Assembly: GCA_007280515.1 (NCBI GenBank) | Contig: QYPL01000005.1 | Location: 1-64,000, forward strand | Length of the DNA: 64,000 bases | Source of the DNA: Sediminibacterium sp. | GTDB taxonomy: Bacteria > Bacteroidota > Bacteroidia > Chitinophagales > Chitinophagaceae | Direction of reading: 5' to 3' | In this document: positions 55,779 through 64,000 of the stretch, piece by piece | How the letters are laid out: the number at the start of each line of letters is the position of its first letter | Position numbering within the stretch: the first letter of the stretch is position 1 | The notes under the pieces: model-generated | What the model was told of the DNA's origin: nothing | Databases searched by the model: none | The model's input: the letters and a program-made list of their open reading frames with translations, nothing else | Translations under genes and position numbers: made by a program

Positions 55779-56843
55779 TTATACTCTGTAACAAATAGCA
55801 TTAATATTCATACCTGCACCCACAGAGGCGAAAATGACCACGTCTCCTTTATTCAATTGATGTTCCTTGTATTTTCCATGTTTTACCATATCGTATAAAG
55901 TAGGAATAGTGGCTACCGAACTATTGCCTAATTCATGAATACTCATAGGCATTACATTTTCAGGAATGTCTTTAATACCATATAATTTAAATAAGGCCTT
56001 GATAAAACCTTCGTCCATTTTTTCATTGGCCTGGTGTAAAAAGAATTTTTTCACCTCATGAATGTCAACGCCTGCTTTTTCGATACACTCTTTCATCGCA
56101 ATAGGTACATTCTTAATAGCGTACTCATATACTTTACGACCCTTCATCTTAATATATCTTGTAGCCTCATCTCCTTCTGGATGATAAGACTTACCTAAAT
56201 ACAAGAAATAAGTTTCGTCCATACAATGGCTTTGTACACTGCTGGCGAGTATACCACTGGCAGCATCTGTTGAATTTTCTACAATACAAGCACCTGCTCC
56301 ATCACTAAAAATCATGCTGTCTCTATCGTGTGGGTCTATGACTCTGCTTAAAGTTTCAGCCCCAATGATCAAACATCTTTTAGCTAAACCCGATTTTATA
56401 AAAGAATCGGCATGTATCACACCTTGTATCCATCCTGGGCAACCAAATAATAAATCATAGGCTACGCAACTAGGATTACGAATACCTAATGAATTTTTTA
56501 CTCTTGAGGCAATCGAAGGGACAGCATCGGATTGAATCGTACCTGCAATAACGTTACCAAAATTATGTGCTACAATAATTTGGTCTATTGTTTCAGGGTC
56601 AATGCCTGCATCTTCAATGGCTAAGGCAGCTGCCTTAGTTGCTAGGTCTGAGGTATTTACATTTTCTTCTGCATACCTTCTTTCATAAATACCTGTGATA
56701 TCTTTAAATTTCTCAAAAATTTCAGCATTGGGTGTATTAATTAATACGCCGTCTTCTCCATAAAAACGATGGTCGCTAAAGGAATTGTTGGGTATAACAA
56801 GACCAGGTATATAGCTGCCTGTTCCAGTGATAATAGTTGCCAT
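55779..56843 (-). CDS. 3-oxoacyl-ACP synthase III (KASIII/FabH-like)
   Basis: 354 residues of the thiolase fold. The Cys-His-Asn triad is C135 (LLFGCPGWIQG), H270 (FFLHQAN) and N307 (ELGNSS). It condenses an acyl-CoA with malonyl-ACP or carries out a related condensation. It is longer than the roughly 320-residue housekeeping FabH and sits beside manC- and kdsD-type genes of surface-sugar metabolism rather than fab genes. A specialised role (lipid or secondary metabolite) is thus possible. Convergent with the PurF-like gene, with 24 bases between stops. Confidence 0.88.
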   Translation of the reverse strand: MATIITGTGSYIPGLVIPNNSFSDHRFYGEDGVLINTPNAEIFEKFKDITGIYERRYAEENVNTSDLATKAAALAIEDAGIDPETIDQIIVAHNFGNVIAGTIQSDAVPSIASRVKNSLGIRNPSCVAYDLLFGCPGWIQGVIHADSFIKSGLAKRCLIIGAETLSRVIDPHDRDSMIFSDGAGACIVENSTDAASGILASSVQSHCMDETYFLYLGKSYHPEGDEATRYIKMKGRKVYEYAIKNVPIAMKECIEKAGVDIHEVKKFFLHQANEKMDEGFIKALFKLYGIKDIPENVMPMSIHELGNSSVATIPTLYDMVKHGKYKEHQLNKGDVVIFASVGAGMNINAICYRV

Positions 56844-56937
56844 TCGAAGAATTTAGGTTTATTAAGCTAATGCGTTCTAAACTAAGGTAAGAATTTATAC
56901 TGAATCTTGATGTATTTGTAGTTAGATGTATTAGTAG

Positions 56938-58023
56938 CTATATGTATTTATCTCCCTTATGTCTTTTCACTTCGGCTACATATTCTTTAATAGACTGCTC
57001 TTTTTCTTTACTGCATATAAGAAGTACATCCTTGGTATCAACTACAATAAAATCATCTAAGCCCTGCACCACTACTAATTTATCCTTAGGAGCGTTAATC
57101 ATACACTTCGTAGCGTCAATGACAATAACATTATCAGAAGCTACCGCGTTAGCGAAATAATCTTTTTCCATATTTTCATAAGCACTATTCCAAGTACCTA
57201 AATCACTCCATCCAAAACTTGCAGGTATTACATATACATTATCTGCTTTTTCCATAATAGCAATATCAATGGATATATTCACACACTGCGGATATATTTT
57301 TTGGATAGATTTATTTTCTGCTGCTGTATTAAAATTTGCTTTCTCCCCATCAAATAATTCAAATATCTCTGGTTGGTACTTTTCAAAAGCAGCTATTACA
57401 GTAGAGGCTTTCCATGCAAAAATACCGGCGTTCCATAAAAAATCGCCGCTGGCTAAAAAGGAGGCTGCAATTTCTTGTGTAGGCTTTTCGGTAAATGTTT
57501 TTACTTTATATACACCCTTGCTTACTTCTAGTCCTTCGTATTGAATATAACCATAACCAGTATTGGGGTTGGTAGGCTTAATACCTAAAGTGGCCAAGGC
57601 CTTGATATGTGAAACAAAATCGAGTGATTGTTCTACAATTTTTTGAAAATTTTCTTGCTCTAAAATTAAGTGATCACTTGGGGCTACAATAAAAGTTGCT
57701 TGAGGGTCCTTCTGGGCTAATTTAAAAGAGATGTAAGCAATGCAAGGCGCTGTATTTTTTTTACTAGGCTCTGCTAAAATATTTTCTTTAGGCAAATTGG
57801 GTAATTGCTTTTCTACAATAGAAACATATTCTTCAGAAGTAACAATGTAAATATTTTCAGCTGGTATGAACTGCATATATCTTTCGTAGGTCCACTGGAT
57901 TAAAGTTTTCCCTGTATTGAGTACATCTAAAAATTGCTTCGGATAAGCCGTTCTACTCATTGGCCAAAATCTACTTCCTATTCCTCCAGCCATAATGGCT
58001 ACATAATGATGTTTGTTTTGCAT
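56938..58023 (-). CDS. manC: Mannose-1-phosphate guanylyltransferase
   Basis: 361 residues. It makes GDP-mannose from GTP and mannose-1-phosphate for surface polysaccharides and glycoproteins. Nucleotidyltransferase start MAGGIGSRFWPMSRTAYPKQ (11-30) is diagnostic; FTEKPTQ near 173-179 and FLWNAGIFAWK near 190-200 are also typical. It is the short form without the fused phosphomannose isomerase domain. The kdsD gene ends 13 bases upstream on the same strand, so the two are co-transcribed (kdsD first). Confidence 0.93.
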   Translation of the reverse strand: MQNKHHYVAIMAGGIGSRFWPMSRTAYPKQFLDVLNTGKTLIQWTYERYMQFIPAENIYIVTSEEYVSIVEKQLPNLPKENILAEPSKKNTAPCIAYISFKLAQKDPQATFIVAPSDHLILEQENFQKIVEQSLDFVSHIKALATLGIKPTNPNTGYGYIQYEGLEVSKGVYKVKTFTEKPTQEIAASFLASGDFLWNAGIFAWKASTVIAAFEKYQPEIFELFDGEKANFNTAAENKSIQKIYPQCVNISIDIAIMEKADNVYVIPASFGWSDLGTWNSAYENMEKDYFANAVASDNVIVIDATKCMINAPKDKLVVVQGLDDFIVVDTKDVLLICSKEKEQSIKEYVAEVKRHKGDKYI

Positions 58024-58036
58024 ACTTGTCTTTGAT

Positions 58037-58999
58037 TTATAAAATCCCCTCTTTCATTAAGTCGTGTATATGAATCATCCCCACAAAAGTATTTCCTTCA
58101 GCTACAATTAATTGACTAATATCTTTTTGTTCCATCAAGGCCAGGGCTTCTACTGCTAGTGCATCAGGCCCAATGGTAATAGGACCTGCGTGAAATATAG
58201 TAGCAGCCGTTAAATCTTGAATGCTTGAATAATTTTCTAACATTCTACGAATATCTCCATCTGTTATAATACCTAATACTTTTTCGTTTTCATCTATGAC
58301 CACTGCTGCACCTAATCTATTTTTAGAAATAACTAATATGACTTCTTTTAAAGTAGTATTAGATTTTACAGATGGCTTAGGATTCACTTGCGCCATTTGA
58401 CCTGTGGTCAATGTTAATCTTTTTCCCAAATTTCCGCCAGGATGAAATTTTGCAAAATCACTTGCTTTTACTTTTTTCAATTCCATTAAACACATAGCCA
58501 GTGCATCGCCCATCGCCATTTGTGCAGTGGTAGAAGAAGTAGGTGCTAAATTATGTGCACAGGCTTCTTTTTCTACAGTGGTGTTAATTACCCATTTTGC
58601 ATGGCTCGCTAAAAAACTTTCGGTATTACCCACCATGGCAATGATAGAATTTCCAAAGCCAGTTACTAATTGTACTAAATTTTTTATTTCGGGGCTTTCA
58701 CCACTTTTACTAATAATTAAAACAAGATCTTGCTTGTTAATCATGCCAGAATCGCCATGAATGGCATCGGCAGCATGTAGAAATAAGGCAGGGGTTCCAG
58801 TGGAATTACAAGTGGCTACTATTTTTTGAGCAATGATGGCGCTTTTACCAATACCACTTACTACTAGTCTTCCTTCAGTAGTATAAATAGCTTTGACCGC
58901 TTCTATAAAAGGGGTATCTATAAATTTTTGTAAGCCAGTAATGGCTGCCGCTTCAATTTCTAGCGTTCTATTGGCAATAGCGGTTATTTGTTTATCCAT
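58037..58999 (-). CDS. kdsD: Arabinose-5-phosphate isomerase (KdsD/KpsF type)
   Basis: 320 residues from the ATG at 58997-58999 (MDKQITAIANRTL); an ATG at 59044 would add 15 residues with no family resemblance. SIS domain (about 25-180) with GIGKSAIIAQKIVATCNSTG and SKSGESPEI motifs, then two CBS domains (about 200-320). It converts ribulose-5-phosphate to arabinose-5-phosphate, the first step to Kdo of lipopolysaccharide. Heads a kdsD-manC unit, both supplying sugars for the cell surface; the KASIII gene follows 94 bases further on. Confidence 0.94.
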   Translation of the reverse strand: MDKQITAIANRTLEIEAAAITGLQKFIDTPFIEAVKAIYTTEGRLVVSGIGKSAIIAQKIVATCNSTGTPALFLHAADAIHGDSGMINKQDLVLIISKSGESPEIKNLVQLVTGFGNSIIAMVGNTESFLASHAKWVINTTVEKEACAHNLAPTSSTTAQMAMGDALAMCLMELKKVKASDFAKFHPGGNLGKRLTLTTGQMAQVNPKPSVKSNTTLKEVILVISKNRLGAAVVIDENEKVLGIITDGDIRRMLENYSSIQDLTAATIFHAGPITIGPDALAVEALALMEQKDISQLIVAEGNTFVGMIHIHDLMKEGIL

Positions 59000-59175
59000 A
59001 TGCTGTTTAAGAATCAGCAAAGTTAAGGTTTCATGCATATTCATCCCTATTTTTAAAAATTCCTTAAAAAAAAGATTTTTTGTAAAATAATAGAGGAGTT
59101 GAACAATAGTGAATTAAATTCGCTAACTTATATAGCTATATTATACCGAAATAGTTGATTTTAAGATAATTACAG

Positions 59176-61431
59176 ATGGCGACCACCAAAAAAGCAATAA
59201 AAAAAGCCCCCGCTACTAAGGCTAAGAATAATTCAGTTAGCCGTACCGAATTATTAAAGGCATTAGAAGAGCAATTTGGATTCAAGCAGTTTAAGGGTAC
59301 CCAAGAAAAGGCCATTGTCTCCTTATTGAGTGGTCGGGATACTTTTGTGATTATGCCAACAGGGGGCGGTAAAAGTTTATGCTATCAGTTACCTGCTTTA
59401 ATGTTACCTGGTTGCGCCATTGTGGTATCCCCTTTAATTGCACTGATGAAAAACCAAGTAGACCTTGTGCGTGGCTATAGTGAAAAAGATGAAGTGGCAC
59501 ATTTTCTTAATTCATCTTTAAATAAAGGACAAATTAAACTGGTGAAAGAGGACTTACTAAGTGGCAAAACCAAATTATTATATGTAGCGCCTGAAACTTT
59601 GACGAAGCAAGAAAATTTAGATTTTTTTAGCGACTTACATGTTTCCTTCTTTGCAGTGGATGAAGCGCACTGTATTTCTGAATGGGGACATGATTTCAGA
59701 CCAGAGTATAGAAGACTCAAAGAAATGATGGAAGAGATTAATGCAAATGTGCCCATTATTGCTTTAACCGCTACCGCTACGCCTAAAGTGCAAAGTGACA
59801 TTGTTAAAAATTTATCGCTGCGAGGTCCTGAGGTTTTAATTTCTTCATTTAACAGAGCCAACCTTTATTATGAAGTACAGCCTAAGGTAAAAAAAGAAGT
59901 GACTGTAAAAAGTATTGTTAGATATATATCACAACATAAAGGAAAGAGCGGTATTATTTATACATTGAATAGAAAGACCACTGAAGAATTAGCCGATTTA
60001 TTAATTGCTAATAAAATTAAGGCAGTGGCGTATCATGCAGGCTTGGATCAAAAATTAAGAGCCAATAGGCAGGATCAATTCTTAAACGAAGATGTGCAAG
60101 TTATTGTAGCCACCATTGCCTTTGGAATGGGTATTGACAAGCCTGATATTCGTTATGTTATTCATTATAATATTCCTAAGTCCATTGAAAATTATTATCA
60201 AGAAACAGGCCGTGCTGGTAGAGATGGTTTAGAAGGAAATTGTATTTTATATTATTCTCATAAAGACGTTTCTAAGCTAGAACATTTTTTAAGAGATAAG
60301 CCTTTGAGTGAAAGAGAAGTGGGTGCGCAGTTAATAGATGAAACAGTAGCCTTTGCTGAAAGTGGTGCTTGTCGTAGAAGAAGTTTATTGCATTATTTTG
60401 GAGAAAGCTGGGAAGATAAAAACTGTGGCAAATGCGATAATTGTTTACAACCTAAAGAAAGAATTGAAGCGAAAACGCAGCTAATTCAATTATTAAAAGC
60501 AATTGAAGCACTAAATGAGCGTTTTGTAGCGGATTATGTAATACAAGTAATCATGGGTGATTATACGCCACAATTAGGTTTATACAGACATGAAAAACTA
60601 CCTGAATTTGGAACAGGCAAAGACCAGGGTCCTTTATTTTGGAATAGCTTAGTAAGACAGGCCATGCTTGAAACCATTATTGAAAAAGATATAGAAGAAT
60701 ATGGTTTACTTAAATTAACCGAGAAGGGTAAGAAGTATTTAAAAAAACCTACCAGTTTTTCATTTGTTTTAAACAATGTATTTGCAGATGAAAACGCTGA
60801 AGAGGATGATGCAGAAGGTCCGGAATCAGTAGGTGCTACCGATGAAGTTTTGTTTGAAATGCTAAAGGAGTTACGTCAAAAAGAAGCAAAAAAAATTAGC
60901 CTTCCACCCTTTGTTATTTTCTTAGAGACTTCCTTACAAGACATGGCTACGCTGTATCCTACGAGTATTGAGGAATTAGACAGATGCCAAGGCGTAAGCA
61001 AGGGTAAGGCTATTAAATATGGTAAGCCCTTTGTGGCCATGATTGAAAAATATGTAACTGAAAATAATATTGAAAAGCCCGATGATTTTGTAATGAAATC
61101 GGTGGCGAATAAATTCAATCACAAAATTTATATTATTCAAAACGTAGATAAAAAAATTCCTTTAGAAACCATTGCTAAAAACAAGGATTTGAAATTAGAA
61201 GCATTGTTAGAAGAAATGGAAACCATTGCTGCTAGCGGCACTAAATTAAACTTAGACTATGCCATCGATGAATGGTTAGATGAATACGATCAAGAAGAAA
61301 TTTTAGAATATTTTAAAAATTGTGAAACCTCTTCACTTCAAATTGCGCAAGAAGAACTAAGTGAGAACAATTATTCTTGGGAGCAATTAAAAATAATGCG
61401 CATCAAGTTTTTAAGTGTTGTTGGTAATTAG
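59176..61431 (+). CDS. recQ: ATP-dependent DNA helicase RecQ
   Basis: 751 residues. A Lys/Ala-rich tail (1-20) precedes the superfamily II helicase core: Walker A PTGGGKS (61-67), DEAH box (162-165) in VDEAHCISEWGHDFRP, and motif VI QETGRAGRDG. The RQC zinc site follows (ACRRRSLLHYFG then CGKCDNC), then winged helix and an HRDC domain (about 555-635), and a further C-terminal region of about 100 residues (YIIQNVDKKIPLETIAKNK) also seen in other Bacteroidota RecQ. 3'-5' unwinding in recombination and repair. Stands alone. Confidence 0.96.
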   Translation: MATTKKAIKKAPATKAKNNSVSRTELLKALEEQFGFKQFKGTQEKAIVSLLSGRDTFVIMPTGGGKSLCYQLPALMLPGCAIVVSPLIALMKNQVDLVRGYSEKDEVAHFLNSSLNKGQIKLVKEDLLSGKTKLLYVAPETLTKQENLDFFSDLHVSFFAVDEAHCISEWGHDFRPEYRRLKEMMEEINANVPIIALTATATPKVQSDIVKNLSLRGPEVLISSFNRANLYYEVQPKVKKEVTVKSIVRYISQHKGKSGIIYTLNRKTTEELADLLIANKIKAVAYHAGLDQKLRANRQDQFLNEDVQVIVATIAFGMGIDKPDIRYVIHYNIPKSIENYYQETGRAGRDGLEGNCILYYSHKDVSKLEHFLRDKPLSEREVGAQLIDETVAFAESGACRRRSLLHYFGESWEDKNCGKCDNCLQPKERIEAKTQLIQLLKAIEALNERFVADYVIQVIMGDYTPQLGLYRHEKLPEFGTGKDQGPLFWNSLVRQAMLETIIEKDIEEYGLLKLTEKGKKYLKKPTSFSFVLNNVFADENAEEDDAEGPESVGATDEVLFEMLKELRQKEAKKISLPPFVIFLETSLQDMATLYPTSIEELDRCQGVSKGKAIKYGKPFVAMIEKYVTENNIEKPDDFVMKSVANKFNHKIYIIQNVDKKIPLETIAKNKDLKLEALLEEMETIAASGTKLNLDYAIDEWLDEYDQEEILEYFKNCETSSLQIAQEELSENNYSWEQLKIMRIKFLSVVGN

Positions 61432-61478
61432 TCGTAGGTTATTAATTGTAAAATTATTTACAATTAATAATGCGTGAA

Positions 61479-62519
61479 TTAGTTGCCAGCTGTTAGAAAA
61501 CTATTTACCCTTTCAGCTACATTTTTTCTTACACTGAGGTAATAAAAATTGTAATCGGCAATATGATAATTCTCTGTTTTGTACAAAAAGCTACCAAAAA
61601 AATGAGGCTTCGCTGTCCATAAAACACCTTTATGGTTTGTGGCGCCCACTACATTAGGCGTTATTTTATTAAAATCATACAATATAGCACCTGTGTTTTG
61701 AAACCTGTCTACATTCGTTATATCGGCAGACCAAGAAAGAGGGTTGGTAACAATGGCTGTAAATTTTTCTTTCTTTACAAATTCAGTTACATATCCTTCG
61801 TGAAAAGTTCTCCAAGAGCAAATACATCCTGTAGTATTGGGTTTTTCGCAGGCCTTCAATGTTGTATAAATGGCAGGGTCCACTGGTATGCCTACTACAT
61901 AAGCCACTACTAATTTTTTACTCAAAGGTTTACCATCAAAAAACTCTTTTAATAATCTAATGGTATGAGTGGATCCTTGACTATGTGATGCAATAATTAT
62001 GGGTCTACCATTATTATAATGCTCCAAATAATATTCAAAAGATTTTTTTACGTCCTGATAAGCTAATTCAAAAGCAGCCATTGCATAACCTGTATCTACT
62101 TTATTATTAGGTGTGTAGGATTTAATATGCGCTTGACGATACCTCGGTGCAAAAATTCTACCTGCTTCATTGAATACAGAAGCTTGGTTAAGTAGGGTTG
62201 GGTAATCTGTCTTCAGATTAGTTTTATAATCATTGAAAGAAGCAGACCATCCAAAAGGTCTAGTGCTATCTAAATAAGTAGTAGGGTGTACAAAAAAGAC
62301 ATCTACATTAGAACTAGGATAATAACTAGCTTTTAAAGGAGCAGGAACACTATCGGAGGGGTCATTCTTATCGGGATGGGCAGCCCAGTATTGCAAGTTG
62401 CTATAATCGGGCAGTTCTTGGTATTTTTGCTGAGCGTAAACAAGTTCCAATTTTGCATAATGGCTATTCGAACAACTACTCAAAATAAATAAGGCGATAA
62501 TGGGTAAAAAGGCTTTCAT
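61479..62519 (-). CDS. DUF3089 family lipoprotein, alpha/beta-hydrolase-like
   Basis: 346 residues. Lipobox C16 (FILSSCSNSH) marks a lipoprotein. The DUF3089 block VDVFFVHPTTYLD (about 73-85) and the nucleophile-elbow-like IIASHSQGSTH (about 175-185, S-H-S-Q-G) are clear. The family has a lipase-like alpha/beta-hydrolase fold but, to my knowledge, no characterised substrate. Convergent with recQ, with 47 bases between stops. Nothing unusual otherwise. Confidence 0.9.
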   Translation of the reverse strand: MKAFLPIIALFILSSCSNSHYAKLELVYAQQKYQELPDYSNLQYWAAHPDKNDPSDSVPAPLKASYYPSSNVDVFFVHPTTYLDSTRPFGWSASFNDYKTNLKTDYPTLLNQASVFNEAGRIFAPRYRQAHIKSYTPNNKVDTGYAMAAFELAYQDVKKSFEYYLEHYNNGRPIIIASHSQGSTHTIRLLKEFFDGKPLSKKLVVAYVVGIPVDPAIYTTLKACEKPNTTGCICSWRTFHEGYVTEFVKKEKFTAIVTNPLSWSADITNVDRFQNTGAILYDFNKITPNVVGATNHKGVLWTAKPHFFGSFLYKTENYHIADYNFYYLSVRKNVAERVNSFLTAGN

Positions 62520-62710
62520 AATATATTTTTTCTATTCTTCTTCAATATTGGATGCAAAGGTATAAAAATGTAATTAACTTGTATCAAGTAAAATTGACTT
62601 GACTATATGATAATAGTTGGCTCTATTCTAAGACAATAGATTTAGCATTTTGTTTAACAGTAATTGGGTTAAATACCCTGAAAATTAATTATTTTAGGGG
62701 TGTAGCATTC

Positions 62711-62751
62711 ACTATTTGAAATTACTTATTTGAAATCACTTATTTGAAATT
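62711..62751 (+). repeat. Three 13-14 bp tandem repeats covering the chrA start
   Basis: ACTATTTGAAATT (62711-62723), ACTTATTTGAAATC (62724-62737) and ACTTATTTGAAATT (62738-62751). Each contains a TTG; the third TTG (62744-62746) is the only one in the chrA frame and is the likely start codon. The period is not a multiple of three, so gain or loss of a unit would alter which TTG is in frame. Confidence 0.7.
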
Positions 62752-64000
62752 ATTACGCCATATACCCTTTTTGACTGCTGTGTTAAAGCATAGTATTACT
62801 GCTTTTGGTGGGCCTCAAGTGCATTTAGGCCTCATGCAACACCGCTTTGTAGAAAAGCGCAAGGATATTAGTAGCGAGGAGCTCATGGAATACAATGCTT
62901 TTTGTCAGCTCTTGCCTGGCGCCTCCTCTACGCAAACCATTATTTTAATTGCTTTTAAAAGAGGAGGTATTTCACTCGCTTTTTTAACATTACTAGTTTG
63001 GATTTTACCTGCTACTTTTTTAATGGCCATGGTAGCCATTGCCTATAACTATTTTGATATGAGAACAGGGCTACAAAGTTTTATATTATTACAACCTATG
63101 GCCATTGGCTTTATAGCAAGTGCTACTATTTTATTGTATAAAAAAGTAATTAATAGTCTTATTACTAAAATCATTTTTATCCTAACTGCTATTTTTATTT
63201 TTTTAACATTTAAATCTCCTTGGGCCATTCCTTTTGTAATTCTAGTAGCAGGCATTGCTACTAACTTTAGTCAAAAAAGAATTCCCAATGATGGAGCTGC
63301 GCCAAAAACCGTGAATTGGGGAGCCTTGTTTATTTTTATATTTTTATTTTTAGCAGTGGGCATTTTATCGGAAGAAGCTACCAGAAAAAACTGGGAGCAA
63401 CATAAAGTCATAAACGTATTTGAAAATAATTATCGTTTTGGAAGCTTTGTTTTTGGGGGAGGAGATGTATTAATTCCTATGATGTATGAACAATATGTAG
63501 CCAGGCCCAATTCGGATCGGATTAAGAAAAATAAAAGAGATGTATTAAAAATTTCTAAAGAAGCTTTTTTAATGGGTGCTGGAATGGTAAGAGCCATGCC
63601 TGGTCCGGTATTCTCCGTGGCTAGTTATACCAGTGCGATGGCCTTAAAAGAAAAATCAATTGCTATACAAATAGGGGGAGCTGTGTTGGGAAGCCTAGGA
63701 ATTTTTTTACCTAGCTTTTTAATTGTTTTATTCTTTTTCCCTATTTGGCAAAATTTGAAAAAGTATGCCATTTTTTATAGGTCCTTAGAGGGTATATATG
63801 CAGCAGTAGTGGGTATTATGCTGGGCGCCACCCTTTATTTTATTAAAGATATTTCTGTAGAGATACAGACATTCTCCTCTATCAAAATTTTGAGTTATAT
63901 TTTTGTTTTCCTAACAAGCACTTACTTAATTTATACTCAAAAAATAGCAGCACAGTGGATTGTACTCAGTACCATTGCGTTTGGCTTTTTATTAACCAGT
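62744..64000 (+). CDS. chrA: Chromate transporter ChrA family (partial, runs off window end)
   Basis: At least 419 residues, still open at the window end. The frame is open from 62720 with no ATG in the N-terminal part, so it should start at TTG 62744 (KLLRHIPFLTAV); TTG 62771 or GTG 62780 are alternatives. ChrA signatures are present in the first half (ITAFGGPQVHLGLM, LMEYNAFCQLLPGASSTQ) and in the second (FRFGSFVFGGG-like YRFGSFVFGGGDVLIPMM, GMVRAMPGPVFSVASY). It is thus a two-domain CHR protein with about ten helices, exporting chromate or a related anion by proton antiport. Family certain; substrate by homology only. Confidence 0.88.
   Translation, partial: MKLLRHIPFLTAVLKHSITAFGGPQVHLGLMQHRFVEKRKDISSEELMEYNAFCQLLPGASSTQTIILIAFKRGGISLAFLTLLVWILPATFLMAMVAIAYNYFDMRTGLQSFILLQPMAIGFIASATILLYKKVINSLITKIIFILTAIFIFLTFKSPWAIPFVILVAGIATNFSQKRIPNDGAAPKTVNWGALFIFIFLFLAVGILSEEATRKNWEQHKVINVFENNYRFGSFVFGGGDVLIPMMYEQYVARPNSDRIKKNKRDVLKISKEAFLMGAGMVRAMPGPVFSVASYTSAMALKEKSIAIQIGGAVLGSLGIFLPSFLIVLFFFPIWQNLKKYAIFYRSLEGIYAAVVGIMLGATLYFIKDISVEIQTFSSIKILSYIFVFLTSTYLIYTQKIAAQWIVLSTIAFGFLLTS

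Noticed and set aside
62684..62707. Imperfect hairpin (CCCT..AAAAT / ATTTT.AGGG) before chrA
   Set aside because: Has a bulge and no T-run, and is mostly AT pairs; insufficient for a terminator or riboswitch call.
63049..63255. 68-codon minus-strand frame near the right end
   Set aside because: Lies fully inside the chromate transporter frame, which has clear family motifs.
1..64000. tRNA, rRNA, CRISPR, insertion sequence or prophage genes
   Set aside because: No cloverleaf-like intergenic sequence, regular spacer array, transposase or phage protein was seen by reading the gaps and frames; a tool search for tRNAs and small RNAs would be more sensitive.

Overview
The window is AT-rich, gene-dense chromosomal DNA from a Bacteroidota bacterium, most likely of the Chitinophagaceae type. 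The grounds are a SusC/SusD pair, many TonB-linked and lipoprotein genes, a DUF4834 gene, a second long PurF-like protein, TAnnTTTG-type promoters, almost no Shine-Dalgarno sites, and secreted serine hydrolases and oxidoreductases. I see no rRNA, tRNA, CRISPR array, transposase or phage gene. No gap between genes exceeds about 240 bases.

Layout. 1-10.7 kb: the start of a VWA-type protein (cut by the window edge), a CDGSH protein, an alcohol dehydrogenase gene broken by one in-frame stop, DUF2461, GlpD, a secreted beta-propeller, a Tat-exported Gfo/Idh/MocA oxidoreductase, a D15-type outer-membrane protein, VF530, a pseudouridine synthase, a TauE/SafE permease and a serine hydrolase. 10.7-18.1 kb: a CocE-type hydrolase, then a divergent pair of units. 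One is ppk1-ppx (polyphosphate); the other is a PlcP/LpxH-like phosphoesterase plus a glycosyltransferase. They share an intergenic region carrying roughly 11-bp repeats. 18-23 kb: a serine hydrolase, an ammonia-lyase/amidohydrolase pair and a PhyH dioxygenase. 23-33.4 kb: SusC/SusD, a terminator, xylB, xylA, an APC permease and a DDAH-like hydrolase. 33.5-37.7 kb: GNAT, a CLC transporter (fluoride-type by motif) with a small membrane protein, beta-carbonic anhydrase and a GH29 fucosidase. 37.8-42.6 kb: a TonB-dependent receptor, a lipoprotein and a small haem-like lipoprotein, headed by perfect 11-bp repeats. 42.6-46.8 kb: ArsC, Ald with a divergent Lrp regulator, PaiB-like, VOC, HAD and DUF4834. 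46.9-53.1 kb: rimP-nusA-infB and a SurA-like isomerase. 53.1-64 kb: pirin, the PurF-like protein, KASIII, mannose-1-P guanylyltransferase, KdsD, RecQ, DUF3089 and a chromate transporter cut by the window end.

The most interesting signal is a repeat with consensus GGTAACATT at 11-bp spacing, the geometry of a PhoB box. It occurs both in the ppk1/phosphoesterase intergenic region and before the TonB receptor at 37.8 kb. Together these suggest one phosphate-responsive regulon joining polyphosphate metabolism, a PlcP-glycosyltransferase lipid-remodelling pair and an outer-membrane uptake module. Other leads are a terminator-like hairpin directly before the rimP start, mutually exclusive hairpins before the surA-like gene, several repeat or palindrome operator candidates, and the nonsense codon in the alcohol dehydrogenase gene.
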